The translations under genes and the position numbers were made by a program. A DNA stretch of 64,000 bases from assembly GCA_964513465.1 (NCBI GenBank), contig CAZEMR010000002.1:62001-126000 (forward strand), given 5' to 3'. Positions 34,161 to 44,305 of this stretch are shown piece by piece. The notes beneath the pieces are model-generated. The model saw only the letters and a list, made by a program, of their open reading frames with translations. It searched no databases and was not told where the DNA came from. The stretch is from CAZEMR01 sp964513465 (lineage in GTDB: Bacteria; Bacteroidota; Ignavibacteria; Kapaibacteriales; UBA2268). Position 1 is the first letter of the stretch; each line of letters begins with the position of its first letter.

Positions 34161-36209
34161 ATGCTCAATAAACTCAGTATTGGCGCCAAATTGCTGATTC
34201 TCATCCTTGCCAGCGTTTTCGCGATTTTTGCCGGGATGTATATATATCATTATTTCGTTTCGCGCGCGGCTATTATGAATATCGTCCACCGCGAATCTCA
34301 CAAAACCGCACTCGCTACGGTCAACCGTATCGAGGAGATACTTGGCTCGGTCGAGCGCATTGCCGGGAATATGGCCAATTATGCTTCCACGGCGGAATTT
34401 TCTACCGGCGAAATTCATAAATATCTTACTTCGACAGTTTCTTATAATGATATAATCTTCGGCGCAACAATGGCTTACGAGCCGTTTGCGGCCGACAGCA
34501 CAATCCGCTATTTTGCGCCATATTACTACCGAAAGGACGGCGCGCTTGGCTATGTCGATCTTGCCGATCCGGATTATTTCTACCCGAAATGGGGCTGGTA
34601 TAACCGTCCCCGCGAGGAGGGCCGCGCGTTATGGACAGAGCCATACTACGACGAGGGCGCCGGCAATACGGTGATGACCACATATTCCGTGCCGATTTAT
34701 AAAAATACGGACGGGCGGAGGCAATTCGCCGGGGTGGTGACAAATGACGTCTCGCTTGGCTGGCTGCGGCGCTTTTTCGATTCGATGTCTTCGTATAAAT
34801 CCAGCTATTTCTTTTTAATATCGAAGGATGGCACATTTATTTCGCATCCGGATTCCAATCTTATAATGAAAGAAACGATTTATTCGGTGGCCGAGCGTCT
34901 GGGCGACAGCGTGCTTGCCGGGATTGCCAATCGGATGACATCCGGCGCGACCGGGCTGACGGATTACACAAGCAAAATCAGCGGAGTCGAGGGATTTATA
35001 TATTATATGCCGCTGCGCTCGGCGGAGTGGTCGCTGGGTATTATGTTCAGCGACGACGAGGTGATGGCCGATATGATCGAATTGAACCGCGAGATTATCA
35101 TAATCGGGATCGTCGGATTGTTGGTATTAATTATTATCATAATATTAATTTCGCGGACAATCGCCCGGCCGCTGCGCTATGCCACCAATGCCGCCGAAGA
35201 GATTGCCGAAGGCCGTCTCGATTCGGCCGCGCGGCTTACGGATGAATATCTCGATAAATCCGGGTTGAATAAATATATAAATAAATCCACCAAAAATGAA
35301 TCTATCAGATTATTCGCCGCAATCCGCAAAATGGCCGACAATCTGAATTCGCTCATAAGCCAGGTGCAGCGCTCGGGGTCGCTCGTTTCGAGCTCGACGT
35401 CCGAGATTGCGGCCTCGGCGCGCCAGCTTGAGTCCACCGCCGCCGAGCAGGCCGCCTCGACCAAAGAGGTCACCGCCACCAGCCGCTCAATCGCCGACAC
35501 CGCCGATAAACTGGTCGACACCACAGGCGAGGTGGGCGACAACGTCAGCCGCGCCGCTGCCTCGGCCGAAAGCGGCCGCGCGGACCTTGCCCGGATGAAG
35601 CAGACCATGGATTCCCTGAGCGGCGCCACGCGTTCGATCTCGAAAAAGCTCTCTATTATTAACGACAAGGCCGGGAAGATTTCGGCGGTGATTACTACAA
35701 TCAATAATATCAGCGACCAGACCAATCTGCTTTCGCTAAATGCCGCAGTCGAAGCCGAAAAAGCCGGCGAATACGGCAAGGGCTTCTCGGTCGTCGCGCG
35801 CGAGATAAGCCGGCTATCGGAGCAGACCGCCATTGCCACCCAGGACATCGAATACATGGTGCGAGAAATGCAAAGCTCCGTGCGCACGGGGGTTAACGAA
35901 ATGGACAGCTTTGCGCGCGAAATCAAAAGCTCTGTGGGCGAGGTTACTACCATCGGCAGCCATCTGGCTGGTATCATCGATATGGTAAACAGCCTGAAGC
36001 CGCAATTCCGAATGCTGGACGAGGGGATCGGCGGCCAGAGCGAGGGCGCCGGCCAGATAAGCGAGGCCATGACCCAGCTTGCCGAGGCCAGCGAGCAGAC
36101 CCGGCAGTCGCTCTCGGAATTCAAGCGGGCCACCGAACAGCTCAACGACGTTGTGCTGAGCCTTCAGCAGGAAGTATCTAAATTCAAAGTAAAAGAGGAT
36201 GCCCAATAA
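34161..36209 (+). CDS. Methyl-accepting chemotaxis protein 2 with dCache sensor
   Basis: 682 residues. Helix 1 ([20 protein letters not shown]), periplasmic dCache-1-like domain about 32-310 ([51 protein letters not shown]), helix 2 ([20 protein letters not shown]), HAMP, then signalling helices with [20 protein letters not shown]. The W-x-E-P-Y-x-D block corresponds to the ligand pocket of amino-acid-type dCache domains. The actual ligand is not known. The next receptor starts at the base after its stop codon. Confidence 0.9.
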   Translation: MLNKLSIGAKLLILILASVFAIFAGMYIYHYFVSRAAIMNIVHRESHKTALATVNRIEEILGSVERIAGNMANYASTAEFSTGEIHKYLTSTVSYNDIIFGATMAYEPFAADSTIRYFAPYYYRKDGALGYVDLADPDYFYPKWGWYNRPREEGRALWTEPYYDEGAGNTVMTTYSVPIYKNTDGRRQFAGVVTNDVSLGWLRRFFDSMSSYKSSYFFLISKDGTFISHPDSNLIMKETIYSVAERLGDSVLAGIANRMTSGATGLTDYTSKISGVEGFIYYMPLRSAEWSLGIMFSDDEVMADMIELNREIIIIGIVGLLVLIIIIILISRTIARPLRYATNAAEEIAEGRLDSAARLTDEYLDKSGLNKYINKSTKNESIRLFAAIRKMADNLNSLISQVQRSGSLVSSSTSEIAASARQLESTAAEQAASTKEVTATSRSIADTADKLVDTTGEVGDNVSRAAASAESGRADLARMKQTMDSLSGATRSISKKLSIINDKAGKISAVITTINNISDQTNLLSLNAAVEAEKAGEYGKGFSVVAREISRLSEQTAIATQDIEYMVREMQSSVRTGVNEMDSFAREIKSSVGEVTTIGSHLAGIIDMVNSLKPQFRMLDEGIGGQSEGAGQISEAMTQLAEASEQTRQSLSEFKRATEQLNDVVLSLQQEVSKFKVKEDAQ

Positions 36210-38306
36210 ATGAGAAAATTACGCGGAAGACTCAGAATCGCCCATAAATTGCTGCTGAGCTGCATATTTTTCGCAATCCCGATCGGGGTGCTGCTGTGGT
36301 ATGTGGTCGATGGCCACAATCAGCATATTCGCTTTGCCGAAAAGGAGCGCTCCGGCGCAGAAATAATTGCAAAGGCCGCCCCTGCGATGGAGCTGATTGC
36401 CGAATTCGCAATCGATGATTATATCGCCCGGGTCGGCGGCGAACAGGATTATCGCAGCGCCGAATCCGAAAAGCGCATCCATAAGGCGCTGGCCGATCTG
36501 GAGCATTTTGCGGGTAAATATTCCGAAATTATGGATTTATCCTCCGGACGGCTCGGGGAGATTGGCAAATCGGATATTCTGCCGGGGAATATTATGAAAA
36601 AATGGGATGTATTTCTGCGCGAAAAATCAGATTTGGGCAATGAGGAATTATCCGAAAATTATATGATTTTTTTGCAAAATATTAATTCCCTGATCCGGTA
36701 TATCGGCGATAAATCCAATCTGATACTCGATCCCGATCTGGATTCGTATTATATGATGGATATTTCGCTGCTTGCGATGCCCGATCTGACGCGGCGGCTG
36801 GCGGAGTTCACGATAAACGCCGCGAATGCCGCAGCCGATACCGCCGGAAATACCGATATTCCGGGATATATATATAATGTGGCGGTCAATGATCTTCTGC
36901 CTCGGATCGTAAGCGATGCGGAGGTCTCCGTGCGCGAGGATGCCACTTTCCATGGCGATCATCCCGCCCTCGGCGAGGATATGGTCAATAAAGCCTCCGA
37001 ATTCCGGAACAGAATTGAGAATTATCTGGCAAAATGGCACAGCCCCGGCGCGCAGCCGCTCCGATCGCTTGCGGCTGATTCGCATCAGTCCTTTTCGCAG
37101 ATGCGGGAGTTCTGGCTCGTCTCGAATTCCACGCTGATTGATTTATTAAATAAAAGAATTGATTATTATCAAACCAGAAAATGGACATCGCTGGCGATCA
37201 GTCTGGCGGCCGTTGCGTTAGCCGCGATCGTCGTATTTCTGATTGCGCTGGGCATATCCCGGCGCCTGCGGAGCGTTACGCGGATAACCAGCGACATCGC
37301 AATGGGCAACATCGCCGGTGCAAAGGAAGCGCTCGAAAAATGCCGCAATCGCGGTACCGGAGTGCGGCTCGATTCGCCCGGTGCGGCCAAAACCCGCGAC
37401 GAGAGCGTGATATTGCTTCAGGAAATAAATATTATGACCCACAATCTCGATTCGCTGCTCTCGGAGGTGCGCAATACGGGTATTCGGATGACCAGCTCGG
37501 CGACGGAGATTTCGGCATCGGCGCGCCAGCTCGAATCGACAATCACCGAGCAGGCAGGCTCGATTAATCAGATAAATTCCACCAGCCGCGAGATTGCCGC
37601 AAATTCTGGCGATCTTTCCGATACGATGAAGCTATTGCTCGATCAGGCATCCGAGGCTGCGCGCGTATCCCATAGCGGAGTCGAGGCGCTCGACGAGCTG
37701 AACGAAACCATCCACGCGCTGATTGATTCATCCGAGGAAATTGCCGAAAAGCTCAGCTTTATAAGCTCCAGCGCGACGAATATCGGCGAGGTGATAACGA
37801 CGATTACAAAGGTAGCCAATCAGACGAATCTGCTGTCGCTCAATGCCGCAATAGAAGCCGAGAAAGCGGGCGAGGCGGGCGTCGGGTTTGCCGTCGTTGC
37901 GCGCGAGATCAGGCGCCTGGCCGACCAGACAGCCGTCGCCACGCTCGACATCGAGGATATGGTGCGTCAGATGGACGCCGCCATTCGCGAGGGCGCCGCC
38001 GCGGTTGATAATAATTCGCGCCAGCGGGACGTTTCTCAGGAAAAGATTGGCAGGATCAGCAGGGAGTTTACTGTGATAATCGACCAGACTCGCGAGATTG
38101 AACCCAGATTCGGCGAGGTAACCGAGGGCATGAACGCCCAGAGCGAGAGCGCCCTCACGATAAGTGATGCGATGGCACGGCTCAACGATGCCGCGCGCCA
38201 GACCCGCGAGGCAATCGGCGAATTCAACCAGGTGACCGCTGCGCTGCGCGATTCGTCCCAGAATCTGCAGAAAGAGCTTGGGCGATTCAGAACGGAGCAG
38301 GAGTAA
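36210..38306 (+). CDS. Methyl-accepting chemotaxis protein 3 with helical sensor
   Basis: 698 residues. Helix 1 ([20 protein letters not shown]), a periplasmic region about 35-330 that looks all-helical and contains [18 protein letters not shown]. That motif recurs in a set of helical-bundle sensors. Helix 2 ([20 protein letters not shown]), HAMP and the signalling domain follow ([20 protein letters not shown]). The signalling half differs from receptors 1 and 2 mainly outside the tip, so the three could join mixed arrays. Translation is probably coupled to receptor 2. Confidence 0.9.
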   Translation: MRKLRGRLRIAHKLLLSCIFFAIPIGVLLWYVVDGHNQHIRFAEKERSGAEIIAKAAPAMELIAEFAIDDYIARVGGEQDYRSAESEKRIHKALADLEHFAGKYSEIMDLSSGRLGEIGKSDILPGNIMKKWDVFLREKSDLGNEELSENYMIFLQNINSLIRYIGDKSNLILDPDLDSYYMMDISLLAMPDLTRRLAEFTINAANAAADTAGNTDIPGYIYNVAVNDLLPRIVSDAEVSVREDATFHGDHPALGEDMVNKASEFRNRIENYLAKWHSPGAQPLRSLAADSHQSFSQMREFWLVSNSTLIDLLNKRIDYYQTRKWTSLAISLAAVALAAIVVFLIALGISRRLRSVTRITSDIAMGNIAGAKEALEKCRNRGTGVRLDSPGAAKTRDESVILLQEINIMTHNLDSLLSEVRNTGIRMTSSATEISASARQLESTITEQAGSINQINSTSREIAANSGDLSDTMKLLLDQASEAARVSHSGVEALDELNETIHALIDSSEEIAEKLSFISSSATNIGEVITTITKVANQTNLLSLNAAIEAEKAGEAGVGFAVVAREIRRLADQTAVATLDIEDMVRQMDAAIREGAAAVDNNSRQRDVSQEKIGRISREFTVIIDQTREIEPRFGEVTEGMNAQSESALTISDAMARLNDAARQTREAIGEFNQVTAALRDSSQNLQKELGRFRTEQE

Positions 38307-38312
38307 ATATAT

Positions 38313-38777
38313 ATGCTGCTGCTGCTTATGAATATCGGCGATGATTTTTATGCGATCGACATCGACCGTATAGTCGAGATCGTGCCATTCGTCAACCTCA
38401 AAAAAATCCCGCAGATGCCGCGCTATATCGGGGGTATCCTGAATTATCGCGGACGTCTGACTCCGGTGGTCGATATATCCGAATTGCTCGCCGGGCGGCC
38501 CACCCCGCCGCTGTTCAGCTCGCGGATAATCCTCGTCAGGTATCGCGGCGTCGATGGCGAAAATCATACGCTGGGCCTGCTCGCCGGGGCGGTGACCGAG
38601 ACGATAAATGTTAATCCCGAGCAGATTCAAAGCTCGGGCATAGAGGTAGAAAACGCGCCGTTTCTGAAGGATATAATAATCGACGAGCGGGGGATGATCC
38701 AGCGAATCGATATTGACAAAACATTGCCAAAAAATATTCACGAAGCCTTGTTCAGATCCGGTGAGGGCGATGCGTAA
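38313..38777 (+). CDS. cheW: CheW adaptor (WspB-like)
   Basis: 154 residues, a complete CheW fold: FYAIDIDRIVEIVPFV, MPRYIGGILNYRGRLTPVVDI and LGLLAGAVTETINVNPEQI. It couples receptors to CheA in the cytoplasmic array. The ribosome site GGAG is about 10 nt upstream. Its end overlaps the cheR start by 8 nt. By order it matches WspB of the Pseudomonas Wsp system. Confidence 0.9.
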   Translation: MLLLLMNIGDDFYAIDIDRIVEIVPFVNLKKIPQMPRYIGGILNYRGRLTPVVDISELLAGRPTPPLFSSRIILVRYRGVDGENHTLGLLAGAVTETINVNPEQIQSSGIEVENAPFLKDIIIDERGMIQRIDIDKTLPKNIHEALFRSGEGDA

Positions 38778-40014
38778 TGCCCAGCTCAAATATCTGATCG
38801 AGCGCCGCCTGGGGTTTGATATCGAGACGCTTGGCGCGAGCTACGTCGAAAACGCCGTCCGCCGTCTGAGCGAGAGCTCGGGCGCGCAGGAAATCGAGGA
38901 TTATGTTACGAGGGTTGCTGGCTCAACTGAAATGATGGCCGCGCTCATCGAGGAAATTGTCGTACCCGAGACATGGTTTGTCCGCGACAGCGGGGCATTC
39001 GATTTTTTGAAAAATTTTGCAAAAAAAATTCATCCGGAAAAGGGCGGGCCGCTGCGGATACTCTCTGCGCCATGCTCCACCGGCGAGGAGCCCTATTCGA
39101 TTGCGATAGCTTTGCATGAAGCCGGCCTCGGCGCGGAGGATTACTCAATCGAGGCCGTCGATATCAGCTATTGTGCTATCGACAAAGCCCGCGCCGCCGA
39201 ATACACGAAGAATTCCATGCGCGGCGCAAGCAATGAATTCATAGAAAAATATTTTGATCGCGCCGGGGATAAATATATATTAAAAAAGGGATTCAGGCGG
39301 AATGTGGAATTTCGGCAGGCCAATATTCTCGATCCGGGATTTGCGGGATCGCGCGCCGAATTCGACATCATATTCTGCCGCAATCTGATGATATATCTGC
39401 GCCCGGATTCGCGGCTGCGGCTGTTCTCGGCGGTCGATCGGCTGCTGCGGCCCGGGGGTGCCCTTTTTACGGGGCATTCGGAGATAATGTTTTTCAACCG
39501 GGCGGGTTATTCTCCATCTGGCGCCGCGCGTTCGTTTGCTTTGATTAAAAATGAAGAGCATGATGCGCCGGCTGCGCAGGAGAAAAAATTCCCCGATACG
39601 AAAAAATATTTGAAAAAAATTCGTGAAAATGCCCGGAAAGATAGAAAACGGCCAATAATTGCTCCGAAGTTCGAAATTCCGGAGCGGTCAAAAGCACCGG
39701 CCGCGGAGGATGCGATATCCGCTAAGTCCGTGCGCCGGCTGGCGGATATGGGGCGCTACGACGAGGCGCTAAGCGGCTGCGAGCAATTGATCGCCGAGCG
39801 CTCGCCCCAAGCGGAACTCTATTATTTGGCGGGACTTATCAACGAAGCGCTGGGCAATTCCGCCCGCGCGGCCGAAAGCTACAACAAGGCGCTCTACCTC
39901 GATCCGGAGCATTACGAAACGCTGATAAATTTATGCTTATTATCCGAAAAAATGGGTGACCTCCGCAAGGCCGAATTGCTCCGGCGGCGCGCGCAAAAGA
40001 TTGATTTTAAATAA
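38770..40014 (+). CDS. cheR: CheR methyltransferase with C-terminal TPR (WspC-like)
   Basis: 414 residues from the ATG at 38770. The N-terminal helical domain (about 1-70) leads into the SAM domain: ILSAPCSTGEEPYSIAIAL, IEAVDIS and FDIIFCRNLMIYL. A charged linker (about 265-310) precedes a C-terminal TPR-like part (RLADMGRYDEALSGCEQLI, AELYYLAGLINEALGNSARA, YNKALYLDPEHYETLINLC). CheR-TPR proteins such as WspC and FrzF methylate receptors without needing a C-terminal docking pentapeptide. This fits the three receptors here, which all lack one. Confidence 0.9.
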   Translation: MRNAQLKYLIERRLGFDIETLGASYVENAVRRLSESSGAQEIEDYVTRVAGSTEMMAALIEEIVVPETWFVRDSGAFDFLKNFAKKIHPEKGGPLRILSAPCSTGEEPYSIAIALHEAGLGAEDYSIEAVDISYCAIDKARAAEYTKNSMRGASNEFIEKYFDRAGDKYILKKGFRRNVEFRQANILDPGFAGSRAEFDIIFCRNLMIYLRPDSRLRLFSAVDRLLRPGGALFTGHSEIMFFNRAGYSPSGAARSFALIKNEEHDAPAAQEKKFPDTKKYLKKIRENARKDRKRPIIAPKFEIPERSKAPAAEDAISAKSVRRLADMGRYDEALSGCEQLIAERSPQAELYYLAGLINEALGNSARAAESYNKALYLDPEHYETLINLCLLSEKMGDLRKAELLRRRAQKIDFK

Positions 40015-40028
40015 ATTAATATATATAT

Positions 40029-40679
40029 ATGGAAAACAAAAAAGAAGAACGGTGCTGGAAGACGATCGGCGTATTGGGCGACGGAAGCTGCGAGCAGCTC
40101 GATAAATTCGTCCACTGCCGCCACTGCCCGGTATATTCGACCGCGGGCCGGAATATTCTCGACCGCCCGGCGCCGGATAGCGTCGTCGAAGAATGGACGC
40201 TCAACATAGCCAGCGAAAAAGAAACCGAGCCGCCGGATACCATCCCGCTCGTGATTTTCCGGATTTATGGCGACTGGCTGGCGCTGCGGGCATCGGCATT
40301 CCAGGAGATGATCGACGTTCGCGAGGTGCACTCGGTGCCATTCCGCACCAACCGCTTTTTCCGCGGACTGGTCAACGTCAACGGCGAGCTTCTGCTCTGC
40401 CTTTCGATGGCCGCGCTGCTGGATATAATGCAGTCCGGCGAGGATAAATTCTCGCGGATGATCGTCGTCCGAAGCGGCGCCGACCGCTATGTTTTTGCAG
40501 TTCACGAAATGCCCGGCGTCTTGAAAATTCCTACGGAATCGATCGGCAAAACGCCATCGACTCTGGCGAAATCGCCGATGGCCTTCTCGCGAGGAATATT
40601 CGAATTCGACGGCAAAAAAGTCGGCATGATCGACGAAGCATTCTTTTTTGATTCGATCGCAAGGAGGTTAGTCTGGTGA
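40029..40679 (+). CDS. CheW-like adaptor with N-terminal Cys motif (WspD-like)
   Basis: 216 residues. The first 45 carry a Cys/His pattern, CW-x-x-IGVLGDGSC then HCRHCPVYSTAGRN, found in WspD proteins and possibly binding a metal or reacting to redox. The rest is a CheW domain: LVIFRIYGDWLALRASAF, FFRGLVNVNGELLLCLSMA and IVVRSGADRYVFAVHE. It is the second CheW of the operon, as in Wsp, where WspB and WspD differ in membrane placement. Its stop overlaps the CheA GTG start. Confidence 0.88.
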   Translation: MENKKEERCWKTIGVLGDGSCEQLDKFVHCRHCPVYSTAGRNILDRPAPDSVVEEWTLNIASEKETEPPDTIPLVIFRIYGDWLALRASAFQEMIDVREVHSVPFRTNRFFRGLVNVNGELLLCLSMAALLDIMQSGEDKFSRMIVVRSGADRYVFAVHEMPGVLKIPTESIGKTPSTLAKSPMAFSRGIFEFDGKKVGMIDEAFFFDSIARRLVW

Positions 40680-43600
40680 GCGAAAATCAGAATTCGGCCG
40701 ATATGTTCATGCTGGAGCTGTTCCACACGGAGGTGGAGAACCACGCGCGGACGCTGGAGGAGGGCCTTGTGCGGGTCGAGGACGATCAGTCGGCGTCGGC
40801 GATCGAGCCATTGATGCGTGCGGCGCATTCGATAAAGGGCGCGGCGCGGATAGTTGGTCTGGACGATGCTGTAACATTGGCCCACGCGATGGAGGATGTT
40901 CTCACCGCTGCGCAATCGGGCAAGCTGCGGCTCGGGCAGGCGATAATCGACGAATTGCTCGGCGGGAATGATATTTTTATCGATACGATTGACCAGCCAG
41001 TTGGCGAAATCGAATCATTTTTTAAATCGAATAAAGAAAAAATCGAGCAAATTTCGAATAATCTGAAAAAATTGATGTCCGGCGAGAAGCCTGCGTCACA
41101 GACCGAATCACAGCCAAAGCCGGCTCCCGAGCCAAAACCCGCACCCCCGAAAAAAGAAGAGCCTCCACAAAAAAATGAGCCAAAACAGGAATCCGGCGGG
41201 GCGGATATGTTTATGCTGGAGCTGTTCCACACGGAGGTGGAGAACCACGCGCGGACGCTGGAGGAGGGCCTTGTGCGGGTCGAGGACGATCAGTCGGCGT
41301 CGGCGATCGAGCCATTGATGCGTGCGGCGCATTCGATAAAGGGCGCGGCGCGGATAGTTGGTCTGGACGATGCTGTAACATTGGCCCACGCGATGGAGGA
41401 TGTTCTCACCGCTGCGCAATCGGGCAAGCTGCGGCTCGGGCAGGACGACATCGATCTGCTGCTCGATTGCAATGATATATTTATAAAAATAATCGATATT
41501 TCGCCCGGGGAAATCGAGGGCTATCTTAAGTCGCAGAAAGGGGATATCGAAAATCTGGCCGGAGAGCTGCGCAAAGTATTATCAGGCGAACCGCGCGCCG
41601 TTAAACCGGTGGAGGCCCCGCCTGAAGAAGAAATTACTCTCGAAAAATTCAGAGAAATTCTAGCGAAAAATTCTTCGCTGCTTGAGGTCGGACTAATCGA
41701 ATCCGAGGGCGCGCAGTCGGAGGAATCGCTTCGTGAGCTGGCCGGATTATGCGCAGAAATACGGGAATTATCAGGGAAATTCGATTTCCGGACGCTCGGG
41801 GAAATGCTCGGCGGGATGGAAAAGGCGCTAAATGCCGCGGCTCGCGGCGAAATCGCACTTGCCGCAGCCGAGATAAATTTATTGCTGCGCTCTAATGACG
41901 TACTCGCCAGCATCGCCCAGATGGAAGCCTCGGAAATCGAAGATATTATCATCAGCGAATCGGGGATAATCGAGGAATTCACCGGCGAATTGCGCGAAAT
42001 TCCGCAAAAGCGGCCGCCGCGAAAACTCGAATCCGCCGAGCTGCGCGACCCCGCGGAAGCCAGCGACGAAGAGCTTGCCGATTTCCGCGACCAGGTGGCC
42101 GACAGCGCTCTGGTGCTTGAGCGCGGAATAGCCACTGAGGAAGGCATTTCCGCTGAATTTGCGCCAATGATGCGCGCGGCGTGGTCGATACGCGATGCCG
42201 CGCGGAATGTTGGATTCACCAGCATCACACGGCTGGCGGCGGCCATGCAGAGTATGTTCGGGGCTGCGTTCCACGGCCGGATAGAGCTCTCGGGCGAGCA
42301 AATCGAATGGCTTCGGCGGGGAGCCGGAGCGCTCCGCGAGATGATTAGCGCCGGGGCGATGGAACTGCTTGATATATATATAAATAAGACGGATGCGATC
42401 GACGATCTCGTCCGCCTGATAAGCGATTTCCTGGGCGAGGAGATGTTGCTGCCACCCGCTCCTAAGACAGAAAAGCCGAAGGAGCTGCCGGCACAGCCCG
42501 CCAAAAAAGATTCGCCGCCAAAGCCGGCCGCGCCGGAGCCTCAGGCGCCTCGGCAGGACGACAGCTTCGTTCGAGTGCTTTCGCAGAATTTAAATAAATT
42601 GATGGGGCTGTCGGGCGAGACGCTTGTCAAAGTTAAATCAATTAAGCCATTTTCTACGAATTTACTCGAAATAAAAAATTTATTATTCGAATTTAATTCC
42701 CTTCACGAAAATATTGTCCAGAATCTTGAGGACAACCCCGCGCTGCCCGAATCGTGGCGGCTTAAGCTGGGCGAATCATCCGAAAAGCTCGGCGATATCC
42801 GGCAGTTGCTACTCGGGCATATCGATGATTTCGAGATGTTTTCGCGGCGCCTCGAAAACGTCGCAGAGCAGCTATATTCCGAAGCCGTCGCCACCCGGAT
42901 GAAGCCATTCGCCGAGGGATTGCACGGCTTCAACCGGATGGTGCGCGATGTGGCCAAAAAGCTCGGCAAGCGGGTGAATCTGCGCATCGAGGGCGAATCC
43001 ACACGGGTCGATCGCGATATACTCGAAAAGCTCGAAGCGCCGCTGAATCATCTGCTGCGCAATGCGGTCGATCACGGAATCGAGACCATCGAAGATCGTG
43101 AGCGGAAGGGCAAACCCGCCGCAGGAACGCTGACGCTCAGCGCGCGGCACCGCTCGGGAATGCTTATTATCTCGCTTAAAGACGACGGCCGCGGAATCGA
43201 TCCCGCGAAGCTGCGCCGCAAGGTAGTCGAAAAGGGCTATGTCAGCGAGGAGATGGCCGCAAAATTATCCACGCCGGAATTGATGGATTTCCTCTTTCTG
43301 CCGGGATTCTCGACGGCGGAGAAGGTCACGGAAATCTCCGGGCGGGGCGTGGGACTCGACGTCGTATTCTCGATGGTAAGCGAGGTCGGGGGCACCGTCC
43401 GCGCTGATTCGGCGCCGGACGAAGGCACCACATTTTTGCTCGAATTGCCGCTGACGCTCAGCATATTGCGGACGCTGCAGGTCGGAATCGCCGGCGAGTC
43501 GTACGCATTGCCGCTCTCGCGGATCGACCGGATTTTCGATATAAAGGAAGACAACCTTAAAACAATCGAGGATCGGCAGTATTGCGTATTCGACGGCGAA

Positions 43601-44305
43601 AACATGGGCATCGTCGATGCCCGCAAGGTGCTCCGGCTCGGCGAGCGCGAGGAATTTTCCGAAAAAATTCATCTGGTAATAATCAGCGACCGGCTGAACC
43701 GCTACGGCGTGGTGGTCGATCAGTTCCTTGGCGAGAAAGACCTCGTCGTCATCCCGCTCGACAAAAAGCTGGGCAAGATCCCCAACATCAGCTCCGGCGC
43801 GATAATGGAGGACGGCTCGATCGTGCTCATACTCGACATCGACGACATGGTGCGCTCGGTGGACGATTTGCTTAATCGCGAAAAATTAAATATAAAGGAA
43901 CGCGGCCGCGCAAAAATCGCTCAATTGCGCAAGCGGATTCTCGTTACCGATGATTCGCTTACCGTCCGCGAGGTCGAGCGCAAGCTATTGGAAAACGCCG
44001 GTTATGACGTAACTCTGGCGGTCGATGGCGCCGACGGCTGGAACAAGCTTAGCGCCGGTGAATTCGATCTGGTGATCAGCGACGTCGATATGCCGCGGAT
44101 GAACGGCATCGAATTTGTTTCGAAAATCCGGAGCGAAGTCAGATACCGCGATTTGCCGGTAATGATTGTATCATATAAAGATCGGGAAGAGGACAAGCTG
44201 CGCGGACTTGATGCGGGCGCAAATTATTACCTGACCAAAAGCAGCTTTCACGACGAAACGCTGCTCGAGGCGGTGCGCGACCTGATCGGGGACGCCCGCG
44301 AATGA
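40676..44305 (+). CDS. cheA: CheA-CheY hybrid kinase with four Hpt-like modules (WspE-like)
   Basis: 1209 residues, GTG start overlapping the upstream stop. Modules: Hpt1 (about 9-105, phospho-His51 in RAAHSIKGAARIVG); Hpt2 (about 177-275, His219, same sequence); Hpt3-like (about 318-430, with CAEIRELSGKF in place of the His motif); Hpt4-like (about 465-580, RAAWSIRDAARNVG, so His is Trp). Pro/Lys-rich linkers separate some of these. Then come a P3 dimerisation region (about 630-720), the ATPase (LNHLLRNAVDHGIE, DDGRGIDPAKL, GRGVGLDVV), a CheW-like P5 (about 930-1060) and a C-terminal receiver (ILVTDDSLTVREVERK, VISDVDMPRMNG). Length is much above the usual 650-800. The receiver matches the WspE class. 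It phosphorylates CheB and the REC-PP2C protein next door, by inference. Confidence 0.92.
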   Translation: MSENQNSADMFMLELFHTEVENHARTLEEGLVRVEDDQSASAIEPLMRAAHSIKGAARIVGLDDAVTLAHAMEDVLTAAQSGKLRLGQAIIDELLGGNDIFIDTIDQPVGEIESFFKSNKEKIEQISNNLKKLMSGEKPASQTESQPKPAPEPKPAPPKKEEPPQKNEPKQESGGADMFMLELFHTEVENHARTLEEGLVRVEDDQSASAIEPLMRAAHSIKGAARIVGLDDAVTLAHAMEDVLTAAQSGKLRLGQDDIDLLLDCNDIFIKIIDISPGEIEGYLKSQKGDIENLAGELRKVLSGEPRAVKPVEAPPEEEITLEKFREILAKNSSLLEVGLIESEGAQSEESLRELAGLCAEIRELSGKFDFRTLGEMLGGMEKALNAAARGEIALAAAEINLLLRSNDVLASIAQMEASEIEDIIISESGIIEEFTGELREIPQKRPPRKLESAELRDPAEASDEELADFRDQVADSALVLERGIATEEGISAEFAPMMRAAWSIRDAARNVGFTSITRLAAAMQSMFGAAFHGRIELSGEQIEWLRRGAGALREMISAGAMELLDIYINKTDAIDDLVRLISDFLGEEMLLPPAPKTEKPKELPAQPAKKDSPPKPAAPEPQAPRQDDSFVRVLSQNLNKLMGLSGETLVKVKSIKPFSTNLLEIKNLLFEFNSLHENIVQNLEDNPALPESWRLKLGESSEKLGDIRQLLLGHIDDFEMFSRRLENVAEQLYSEAVATRMKPFAEGLHGFNRMVRDVAKKLGKRVNLRIEGESTRVDRDILEKLEAPLNHLLRNAVDHGIETIEDRERKGKPAAGTLTLSARHRSGMLIISLKDDGRGIDPAKLRRKVVEKGYVSEEMAAKLSTPELMDFLFLPGFSTAEKVTEISGRGVGLDVVFSMVSEVGGTVRADSAPDEGTTFLLELPLTLSILRTLQVGIAGESYALPLSRIDRIFDIKEDNLKTIEDRQYCVFDGENMGIVDARKVLRLGEREEFSEKIHLVIISDRLNRYGVVVDQFLGEKDLVVIPLDKKLGKIPNISSGAIMEDGSIVLILDIDDMVRSVDDLLNREKLNIKERGRAKIAQLRKRILVTDDSLTVREVERKLLENAGYDVTLAVDGADGWNKLSAGEFDLVISDVDMPRMNGIEFVSKIRSEVRYRDLPVMIVSYKDREEDKLRGLDAGANYYLTKSSFHDETLLEAVRDLIGDARE
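40700..41444 (+). repeat. Near-identical direct repeat of 241 nt coding for Hpt1 and Hpt2
   Basis: Copies at 40700-40940 and 41204-41444 are in the same frame, 504 nt apart, and differ by one base (TTC/TTT, synonymous) at 40708/41212. Sequence on either side of each copy diverges. Such identity at third codon positions implies a recent duplication or ongoing gene conversion. Confidence 0.95.

Noticed and set aside
40700..41444. Possibility that the Hpt repeat is an insertion or assembly error
   Set aside because: The copies are separated by a unique Pro/Lys-rich linker, stay in frame and have different flanks, so a real duplication is the simpler reading, though long reads would settle it.
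41521..42504. Minus-strand frame of 327 codons opposite cheA
   Set aside because: Ser-rich shadow produced by the codon use of cheA; no start signals.
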